From JBQTIU01 sp052387815 (lineage in GTDB: Bacteria > Pseudomonadota > Alphaproteobacteria > CACIAM-22H2): a DNA stretch of 64,000 nucleotides. The stretch spans positions 1-64,000 of the forward strand of contig JBQTIU010000005.1 of the NCBI GenBank assembly GCA_052387815.1, in the 5' to 3' direction. Each line of letters starts with the position of its first letter. The first letter of the stretch is position 1. The position numbers and the translations under genes are program-made. The notes under the pieces are model-generated. The model saw only the letters and a program-made list of their open reading frames with translations, did not search any database and had not been told where the DNA came from. This document shows, piece by piece, positions 58,337 to 64,000 of the stretch.

Positions 58337-59527
58337 TCAAGCACGCACCCGCGTCCGACCGTCGGCGAGGCAGGCGCGGATGCGCCGCATGGCCTCACGG
58401 ATATTGTCGATCGAGTTGGCGTAGGAGAACCGCAGGTAGCCTTCGCCGAGGGCGCCGAAGCTGGTCCCGGACACAGTGGCGACGCCGACCTCGTCGAGGA
58501 GCTTGGCTTCGAGCTCGCGACTCGAGCGGCCGGTGCCGGTGATGTTGGGGAAGGCGTAGAACGCGCCGCCGGGTTCGATGCAGCTCATGCCCGGGATGGC
58601 GTTGAGCTCGGCGACGATGACCTCGCGGCGCTCGGCGAAGGCCGCGACCATGCGCCGGACAGGCTCCTGAGGGCCGGTCAAGGCGGCAATGCCCGCGTAC
58701 TGCGCCGCGGCGTTGACGCAGGAGTGGCAGTTGATGGCCAGCCGCGTCGCCGGTTCGATGAGCGGCGCCGGCCACACGCTGTAGCCGAGCCGCCAGCCGG
58801 TCATGGCGTAGGTCTTGCTCCAGCCGTCGAGCAGGATCAGGCGGCCGCGCAAGGAGGGGTAGGCGAGGAGGCTCGTATGCTCGCGCCCGCCATAAAGCAT
58901 CTGGCCGTAAATTTCGTCGCTCAGCACGGCGACGTGGGGATGGCGCTCGAGTCCGGCTACCAAGCTGTCCACTTGCGCGCGCGGCACCACGCCCCCCGTC
59001 GGATTGGCGGGGCTGTTCAAGATCATGAGGCGGGTCGAGGGCGTCACTCGCGCCAGCACGTCGTCGGCATCGAAGGCAAAACCGTTCGCCTCGCGAAGCG
59101 GGATGGGGACCGGCTTGGCGCCCGAGAACTTGATCACCGATTCGTAGATCGGAAAGCCGGGGTTGGGATAGAGGATCTCGGTTCCGGGCTGGCCGAACAT
59201 GACGATGGCGAAGAACATCGTCACCTTGCCGCCGGGGACGATGAGGACGCGGTCGGGATCGACCTCAAGGCCGAGCCGGCGATGGATGTCGGCCGCCACC
59301 GCCTCGCGCAAGGGCCGGATGCCGTTGGCCGGGGTGTAGCCGTGGTGGCCGTCGGCGAGCGCCTGGTCGGCGGCGGCGACGATGTGCGGCGGGGTCAGGA
59401 AATCGGGTTGGCCGATGCCGAGGTTGACGATGCTCCGCCCCTGGGCCTCGAGCGCCTTGGCGCGGGCCAGGACCTCGAAGGCCGTTTCGGTGCCGAGCTG
59501 GCCCATGCGGTCGGCGAGTGCGAGCAT
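58337..59527 (-). CDS. PLP-dependent aminotransferase class I/II
   Basis: The 396-residue enzyme is of the aspartate aminotransferase type. It shows NLGIGQPDFLTPPHIVAAAD, ILNSPANPTGGVVPRAQVD, LSDEIYGQMLYGG, the PLP lysine in LLDGWSKTYAMTGWRLGYS and YLRFSYANSIDNIREAM. Substrate could be aspartate, alanine or another amino acid. GAGGAGA precedes ATG 59527, and the frame upstream to 59614 is not conserved. It is transcribed alone, upstream of glnB on the same strand but separated by 220 bp. Confidence 0.9.
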   Translation of the reverse strand: MLALADRMGQLGTETAFEVLARAKALEAQGRSIVNLGIGQPDFLTPPHIVAAADQALADGHHGYTPANGIRPLREAVAADIHRRLGLEVDPDRVLIVPGGKVTMFFAIVMFGQPGTEILYPNPGFPIYESVIKFSGAKPVPIPLREANGFAFDADDVLARVTPSTRLMILNSPANPTGGVVPRAQVDSLVAGLERHPHVAVLSDEIYGQMLYGGREHTSLLAYPSLRGRLILLDGWSKTYAMTGWRLGYSVWPAPLIEPATRLAINCHSCVNAAAQYAGIAALTGPQEPVRRMVAAFAERREVIVAELNAIPGMSCIEPGGAFYAFPNITGTGRSSRELEAKLLDEVGVATVSGTSFGALGEGYLRFSYANSIDNIREAMRRIRACLADGRTRVRA

Positions 59528-59636
59528 GGTGTCGTCTCCTCGCGGGTGGGGCGGAACGGACGAAAAAGGGCGTTGGCGCCGAGCACTATGCCGCAAGCCC
59601 CCGCCGAGGGGCAAATTCTCCCGCCGCCCAACCGGC

Positions 59637-59665
59637 TTGACGGCGCCGAGCGCCGGGGATTAGAC
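59637..59665 (+). promoter_or_regulatory. Probable tRNA-His promoter
   Basis: TTGACG (59637-59642) and TTAGAC (59660-59665) are 17 bp apart and end 23 bp before the tRNA. Confidence 0.5.
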
Positions 59666-59688
59666 AGCAAAGCCGTGCGGCGAGCGTA

Positions 59689-59756
59689 GCTCAGGTGGTT
59701 AGAGCGCCAGATTGTGGTTCTGGATGTCGGGGGTTCGAGTCCCCTCGCTCGCCCCA
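59689..59756 (+). tRNA. tRNA-His (GTG anticodon)
   Basis: The acceptor GCGAGCG/CGCTCGC has the extra 5' G (59689, G-1) opposite C73, specific for tRNA-His. The anticodon stem-loop CCAGATTGTGGTTCTGG carries GTG, and CCA is encoded. Transposase remnants begin about 45 bp downstream. Confidence 0.95.
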
Positions 59757-59799
59757 ATTTTTCAATAGGTTAGTCGCAAAGTAGTGGGTTAAAGTAGCG

Positions 59800-60244
59800 G
59801 GTTACTGCCGGGCCGCGGAAGCAACACGGAAGCACGCGGGCCGAATTCGCGCCCCGAGAGACCCGTCGGCCGGCGTGCAAGTCGCGCCACCGGGCGGCGT
59901 CCGGCCCGAGTTCTTGCGCGGCCCGGATCGCCGGCCAGTTCGGCAACTCGATCTCCGCCCCGCGCCCCTTGCGCGCACCCGCGGGCGCGATCTTCGTCTT
60001 GCCGCCGTGGGTGCCGATTTCGCGCGCCGTCCGGTCCCCAGCGCAGCCCGCGCCGGCCCTCGGCCCACGCTCGTACCGGCTGCCGCACAGTGCCTCGGCA
60101 TGCGCCGCCAGCATCCCCTCAATGGCGGCCAGACCGGCCTGCAGGCGCACCCTCTCGAAGCTGCCGTGCAAGCTCCACCATCGCTTCGATCGCCAGCGGC
60201 GTCATCGGCGGCACCGCCGTCGTCGAGGCAAGTTTCCCGTGCAT
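59800..60244 (-). pseudogene. IS256-family transposase remnant (N-terminal part)
   Basis: On the minus strand a start like MHGKLASTTAVPPMTPLAIE and AMVELARQLREG switches frame to a segment with MLAAHAEALCGSRYERG, EIGTHGGKTKIAPAG and GAEIELPNWPAIRAAQELG. These match the N-terminal third of IS256/mutator transposases. The DDE catalytic region is missing and the frame shifts at about 60150. It lies next to tRNA-His, pointing towards it. No terminal inverted repeats were identified. The rest of the 59757-60392 gap shows nothing else. Confidence 0.65.
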
Positions 60245-60392
60245 GCCCGTCCCCGGGCGGATAGTCTTGTCCAAAGGCGTCGAGCTTCCTCTCTATGGAG
60301 TTGCCACCCCGGGCCTGGCAGGCTCGGAGACGTTCGACGCCCACCCTCCGATTTCAACAGACCCCGGAACATCCGCGAGGGAAGCAGTGGGC

Positions 60393-61055
60393 ATGGGTAA
60401 CCGGAAGGGTGAGTCTGATACAGGGCCAGTTCGGGTCGATGTCGAGCAGTCGCATCGCGTTTCAGAAGTGACGATCGCCCATTACGATCGGCTGGCCGAG
60501 GCATACCGGGATGGCACTCGGGATCACGACGTCAGCCAAAACTATGCGGCGCTTCTGGATGCGATTGAGGGCGATTCCCCCTATTCCATTCTTGATCTAG
60601 GTTGCGGACCCGGCCGAGACCTCCATCATTTTCGTTCATTGGGGCACGACGCCGTGGGCCTGGACGGATCGAAGGAATTCGTGGCTCTGGCACGTTCCTA
60701 TTCCGGGTGCGAGGTTCTCCACCAGGATTTTCTCGCGATGGTATTGCCGGAGAGCCGCTTTGACGGCGTGTTTGCGAATGCGTCGCTGTTCCACGTGCCG
60801 AGCCAGGAATTGCCGAGGGTATTGCTCGAACTCTCCGGAACCTTGAGGCCCCGGGGCGTTCTGTTCTGCTCCAACCCAAGAGGAAACAACGAGGAAGGCT
60901 TAAGCGGTGACCGCTATAGCTGCTTCTTCGATCTCGACACCTGGCGCCATTACGTTAGCGCTGCCGGGTTCTTCGAGGTGCGGCATTACTACCGCCCGCC
61001 GGGACTCCCGCGCCACAGGCAGCCGTGGCTCGCGACCGTATGGCGCAAAGGCTAA
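60393..61055 (+). CDS. Class I SAM-dependent methyltransferase, low-GC accessory gene
   Basis: The 220-residue protein has a Rossmann methyltransferase core: SILDLGCGPGRDLHHFRSLG (motif I), AVGLDGSKEFVALARSY and FDGVFANASLFHVPSQELPR. An N-terminal helix (EVTIAHYDRLAEAYRDGTRD) resembles small-molecule methyltransferases of the Ubi/Tam type. Codon use is visibly less GC-biased than in neighbouring genes, suggesting transfer. It is bracketed by IS256-type remnants at 59800-60244 and 61072-61245. Substrate unknown. ATG 60393 gives MGNRKGESDTGPVRVDVEQ; the long upstream frame to 60090 overlaps the transposase remnant. Confidence 0.82.
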   Translation: MGNRKGESDTGPVRVDVEQSHRVSEVTIAHYDRLAEAYRDGTRDHDVSQNYAALLDAIEGDSPYSILDLGCGPGRDLHHFRSLGHDAVGLDGSKEFVALARSYSGCEVLHQDFLAMVLPESRFDGVFANASLFHVPSQELPRVLLELSGTLRPRGVLFCSNPRGNNEEGLSGDRYSCFFDLDTWRHYVSAAGFFEVRHYYRPPGLPRHRQPWLATVWRKG

Positions 61056-61071
61056 ACCCACGGCTGGTAAC

Positions 61072-61245
61072 ATGGCAAAACGCTGGGCGGCGGCCGGCAG
61101 GATCGAGGCGCACAAGACCTTCCGCCGCCGCAAGGCCTATCGCCAATTGCCGATCCTGCGGGCCGCCCGCAAGCGCCACCACGAGCGGCGCGCCAATCCC
61201 GCCCCGGCGGGGCTTCGTGGTAGCCTGTGCGGGCGCCGGCAATGA
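61072..61245 (+). pseudogene. IS256-type transposase remnant (C-terminal part)
   Basis: The short frame reads MAKRWAAAGRIEAHKTFRRR, KAYRQLPILRAARKRHHERR and then unrelated sequence to a stop at 61243-61245. The WxAAGxxEAxKxFRRxKAYxQLPxLRAA pattern resembles the extreme C-terminus of IS256-family transposases. The rest of the gene is absent. It points away from the N-terminal fragment on the other side of the methyltransferase, so the two pieces are in opposite orientation. Confidence 0.5.
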
Positions 61246-61260
61246 TCGGGAGGCAGACCC

Positions 61261-61674
61261 ATGCGCGTGTCCTGGTCCGTGTTTCCGCTGCTCGCCCTCG
61301 TCGTCATCGCCTACAACGCGATGGCGCTGATCTTCGCCGCGGATTTCGATGCGCCCCGGATGGCGTTCGCCCTGCCTTCGGGCGGAACGCTCGCGGTCTC
61401 TTGGGGCGCCCTGTTGGTGGTCGCCGGCCTGGTCGCGATGTTCGTCGAGATCGTCAAGTCTACCCGCATGGGAAGCCCCTCGATCATCGATCACGGGTTG
61501 TCGATGGCCGTGTTCACGGTCTGCCTGGTCGAGTTCCTGCTCGTGCCGGCGATGGCGACCGCCACGTTCGTCACCGTCATGCTCATGGCGCTCATCGACG
61601 TCGTCGCCGGGTTCACGGTCTCGATCTCCGCTGCCCGCCGCGACATCGCGCTCAGCGAGCGCGTCGAGGGATAG
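61261..61674 (+). CDS. Small four-helix membrane protein, unknown function
   Basis: The 137-residue protein has four hydrophobic segments: WSVFPLLALVVIAYNAMALI, SWGALLVVAGLVAMFVEIV, LSMAVFTVCLVEFLLVP and FVTVMLMALIDVVAGFTVSI. Loops are short, with EIVKSTRMGSPSIIDHG conserved-looking. No family is recognised beyond similarity to hypothetical alphaproteobacterial proteins. GGGAGG precedes ATG 61261. It converges on the UlaG-like hydrolase gene, 19 bp apart. Confidence 0.75.
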   Translation: MRVSWSVFPLLALVVIAYNAMALIFAADFDAPRMAFALPSGGTLAVSWGALLVVAGLVAMFVEIVKSTRMGSPSIIDHGLSMAVFTVCLVEFLLVPAMATATFVTVMLMALIDVVAGFTVSISAARRDIALSERVEG

Positions 61675-61693
61675 CCGGCGCGCCTGGCGCCAG

Positions 61694-62527
61694 TCAGAAT
61701 CCCGGCATCACCAGGACTTCCGGCCGCTCGCGCCGGGGCAGGCCGGCGCGCGACAACAGGACGGTGGTCGAATCGCCGATCCGGATCGTGTGCCCGTGCT
61801 CGTCGCGCAAGCGGTTAACGAAGCGGGCGAGCGAGCCGGGATCGAAGTAATGCATCGGGATGACCAGCGGCGCCTTGATCTGCTGGACGACCTCCAGCAT
61901 GTCGAACTGCCCCATGGTGTAAATGCCGTCGACCGGCACCATCAACACGTCGATCTTGCCCAGCTCCGCGAGGTGCATTTCGGTCAGCACGTGGTGGAGA
62001 TGGCCCACATGGGCGATGCACAACCCCCCGACCTCATAGACGAAAATCGAGTTCCCGTTGTAGCGCGTGCCGCCGTAGTCGCGCACATTGGTCGGCACGT
62101 TGTGGATGCGCACATCGAGATGGACCATGTCGTGCTTCGCCATCTTGCCGGCCGGGTCCCAGCCCCTCAGCACGTGCTGGATCTCCGGATCGAGCGCCTC
62201 GGTGAAGTGGGTCGAGTGGGCGTTGTTCATGGTCACGACATGGGGAGCGAACCGGGGCCGGTTGTAGCCGTTGTAATCGGTCACGATGGTGGCGCCGCCG
62301 GTGCTTTCGATCAGGAAGCTCGAATGCCCGAGATAGGTCACGCCGACCTTTCCGGACGGAACGCCGCCCGCCGGCAGGAAGCCGACATGGAAGGCCCGGG
62401 CCGGGAAGCCGGCGACCGGGATGCAGCCTGCCCCCGCCAGCCCCGGCAACAGCAAGAACCCCAGGGCCGCAAGCCAGGCCGGAAGGCGTACGAAACTCAC
62501 GCTCAGCCTCGAACAACCGGTCGTCAT
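61694..62527 (-). CDS. Exported MBL-fold metal-dependent hydrolase (UlaG-like)
   Basis: After a signal peptide (LPAWLAALGFLLLPGLAGAG) comes a metallo-beta-lactamase fold of the COG2220 type: GVTYLGHSSFLIESTGG, TIVTDYNG, VTMNNAHSTHF, CIAHVGHLHHVL and VIPMHYFDPG. The HxHxDH motif of classical beta-lactamases is replaced by this AHSTHF form. Substrate unknown. AAGGAGG lies seven bases before ATG 62527, which is why the longer frame to 62560 is not used. It has 277 residues. Confidence 0.85.
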   Translation of the reverse strand: MTTGCSRLSVSFVRLPAWLAALGFLLLPGLAGAGCIPVAGFPARAFHVGFLPAGGVPSGKVGVTYLGHSSFLIESTGGATIVTDYNGYNRPRFAPHVVTMNNAHSTHFTEALDPEIQHVLRGWDPAGKMAKHDMVHLDVRIHNVPTNVRDYGGTRYNGNSIFVYEVGGLCIAHVGHLHHVLTEMHLAELGKIDVLMVPVDGIYTMGQFDMLEVVQQIKAPLVIPMHYFDPGSLARFVNRLRDEHGHTIRIGDSTTVLLSRAGLPRRERPEVLVMPGF

Positions 62528-62599
62528 GGTTTCCTCCTTCGGTCGGCGCCACCATAGCATGTCGGCAGCGGTTCGAGCGAGCCGGCGCCGCGGCGCGAC

Positions 62600-63340
62600 T
62601 TACGGCGCGCCCCGGCCGGCGGTTGCGATGGTCGTGATCTCGCGCAACAGCTTTTTCAGGATCGCGTCGGCGAAGTCGGTGTAGTCGCGTGCCGAGATGA
62701 CGAACGCGCCCGGGCCGCCGATGACGAAGCGCCGGTAATAGGCGTCGAGATCGGGCTCCTCGCTGAGGATCGCAAGGCCGTTGATGGTGACCCCGAGGAA
62801 GGTGGCCTGGTCGCGCATCGCCGTCACCGGGCGGCCGCCGTTGCTGGCTCCGTCGCCCGAGATGTCGATCACCTTCCGCCCGCCCTCGAACGGGCTAAGC
62901 TCGAGCATTTCGATCCCAACCTCGATCGCCGAGCCGATGGCGGTGTTGCCGCCGATCACCACGCGCGGCGCGCCGGCGAGCTCGGCGGCGAAGGTCTCGA
63001 GACTCGCCTGGTCGGAAAGCAGCCGCCAGTCGAAATTGATCGCCTGCTGGTTCGGGCTCGACCATTCGAACAGGCTCACGGCGATCGCCTGGTTGGGGCC
63101 GGAGCGGATCGCGCGCCGCAGGTCCGGATGCTTGAACGCGGTCGCGTAGCCCTCGAGCTGCAGGTAAAACTCGTCCATGCTGACCGAAGACGAGGAGTCG
63201 ATTGCCAGCACGAGCTGCAAGTCGACCGACTGGGAGCGCGCGCCGGCCGGGCCGAGCAGCCCGGCGGCCAGGGCCAAAACTACCGCGTGGGCGCGCAAAC
63301 CACACTCCTCAAGCCAAGGACGGCGAAGAGAACACGGCAT
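62600..63340 (-). CDS. Exported DUF1194 (von Willebrand A-like) protein
   Basis: The 246-residue protein has a signal peptide (AVVLALAAGLLGPAGARSQ) and a vWA-like domain with the MIDAS motif DLQLVLAIDSSSSVSMDEF, then VIGGNTAIGSAIEVGIEML, KVIDISGDGASNGG and GLAILSEEPDLDAYY. DUF1194 proteins are common in Rhizobiales and Rhodospirillales, with unknown function; metal-dependent protein binding in the periplasm is inferred. ATG 63340 starts MPCSLRRPWLEECGLRAH. It is divergent from nnr. Confidence 0.85.
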   Translation of the reverse strand: MPCSLRRPWLEECGLRAHAVVLALAAGLLGPAGARSQSVDLQLVLAIDSSSSVSMDEFYLQLEGYATAFKHPDLRRAIRSGPNQAIAVSLFEWSSPNQQAINFDWRLLSDQASLETFAAELAGAPRVVIGGNTAIGSAIEVGIEMLELSPFEGGRKVIDISGDGASNGGRPVTAMRDQATFLGVTINGLAILSEEPDLDAYYRRFVIGGPGAFVISARDYTDFADAILKKLLREITTIATAGRGAP

Positions 63341-63412
63341 TTTTCGACGCTCGGCCGCAGTTGGACCGGCCGCGGCCGAGACGATACCATGCGCCAAGAC
63401 TAGGAGGGCCGG

Positions 63413-64000
63413 ATGGACCACGCCGATGCCGCCGCGCTTCTGACCTCAGCCGAAATGGCCCGCGCCGACGCGGCGGCGGTCAAGGCCGGCATTCCGTCCG
63501 AACGCTTGATGGAGGCGGCGGGCGGGGCCGTGGCGCGAGAGATCGCGCGCCGCTTCCCCGCCCAGCCGGTGCTCGTCCTGTGCGGCCCGGGCAACAACGG
63601 CGGCGACGGCTTCGTCGCTGCCCGCCATCTCGCCGGGGCCGGCTGGCCGGTGCGCGTCGCCGGGCTGGAATCGCGCGCGCGCCTCAGGGGAGACGCCGCG
63701 CTCAACGCCGGGCGCTGGTCGGAGGGGGTCGTGGAACTGACGCCGGCGGCGCTCGATCAGGCCGTCCTCATCGTCGATGCCCTGTTCGGTACCGGCTTGA
63801 GCCGCCCGCTCGCCGGCCCCGCCCGCGCCGTGGTCGCCGAGGTCAACCGCCGGCGCGTGGCCTGCGTCGCGGTCGATATCCCGAGCGGGGTTGACGGCGA
63901 CACCGGCGAGGTCGTGGGTGGCGCCGAGGGGGCCGCTCCCTTCGCCCAAGTCACGGTGACATTCTTCCGTCGCAAGCCGGGGCATCTGCTGCTGCCCGGC
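63413..64000 (+). CDS. nnr: NAD(P)H-hydrate repair enzyme Nnr (N-terminal epimerase), truncated by window end
   Basis: The open frame runs from ATG 63413 to the window edge (196 codons) without stop. LLTSAEMARADAAAVKAGIP and LMEAAGGAVAREIARRFP are the YjeF N-terminal start; LVLCGPGNNGGDGFVAARHL binds the dinucleotide, and LIVDALFGTGLSRPLAG plus VAVDIPSGVDGDTGEV complete the epimerase domain. TVTFFRRKPGHLLLPG leads to the ADP-dependent dehydratase expected beyond the edge. The enzyme restores hydrated NAD(P)H. AGGAGGG precedes the ATG. Confidence 0.93.
   Translation, partial: MDHADAAALLTSAEMARADAAAVKAGIPSERLMEAAGGAVAREIARRFPAQPVLVLCGPGNNGGDGFVAARHLAGAGWPVRVAGLESRARLRGDAALNAGRWSEGVVELTPAALDQAVLIVDALFGTGLSRPLAGPARAVVAEVNRRRVACVAVDIPSGVDGDTGEVVGGAEGAAPFAQVTVTFFRRKPGHLLLPG

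Overview
The window is one stretch of a very GC-rich alphaproteobacterial chromosome, most likely from a Rhodospirillales-type lineage. This rests on PopZ, the hopanoid squalene trio hpnC-hpnD-hpnE, an NDUFAF6-like protein, ErpA, a DUF815 ATPase, and the gene order dgt-argS-SPOR-nagZ-M50-scpA-scpB-tatABC-serS-surE-pcm-M23 followed by yajC-secD-secF. About 60 protein genes, four tRNA genes (Asn, Cys, Lys, His) and several gene remnants are packed tightly, often with 1-17 nt overlaps. No rRNA, CRISPR array, complete IS or intact prophage is visible.

Layout. 1-8232: end of a frameshifted caspase-family gene, a copper P1B-ATPase with YHS and CPMH metal-binding modules, a betaine-homocysteine methyltransferase-like gene, a GFA-family gene, a small exported protein, an ethanolamine-type permease and an MscS channel. 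8233-9206: a 38-bp direct repeat brackets a truncated SWIM-family tail, next to tRNA-Asn and tRNA-Cys. 9419-14863: pcm paralogue, tolC, popZ, valS. 14864-21913: exported alpha/beta hydrolase, ilvD, M81 peptidase, GFA protein, xthA, erpA. 22115-34747: a long co-directional run of dgt, argS, SPOR, nagZ, M50 protease, scpAB, an orphan ABC ATPase, tatABC, serS, surE and pcm. 34806-41188: M23/LysM lipoprotein, DUF815 ATPase (convergent), yajC-secD-secF, a Mth938-like gene and a PuuD-type membrane protein. 41282-45691: hpnCDE, an NDUFAF6-like protein and a cupin. 45830-53916: uvrA, exported nuclease, ssb, gyrA, coaD. 53989-56184: tRNA-Lys, an exported PCMT-like protein, a decayed HigA-type antitoxin, and a HEPN/MNT toxin-antitoxin pair. 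56275-59527: glnB-glnA with a clear terminator and a candidate sigma-54 promoter, then a class I/II aminotransferase. 59689-61245: tRNA-His followed by IS256-family transposase remnants on both sides of a low-GC methyltransferase. 61261-64000: a small membrane protein, an exported UlaG-like hydrolase, a DUF1194 protein and the start of nnr.

Most of the window is housekeeping: translation (valS, argS, serS), protein export (tatABC, yajC-secDF), chromosome segregation and topology (scpAB, popZ, gyrA), DNA repair (uvrA, xthA, ssb), nitrogen signalling (glnB-glnA) and squalene formation for hopanoids. Accessory signal concentrates beside tRNA genes (8.2-9.2, 54-56.2 and 59.7-61.3 kb). The most unusual single gene is yajC, whose protein ends in a J-domain-like segment that keeps helices I and III but lacks the HPD-bearing middle.
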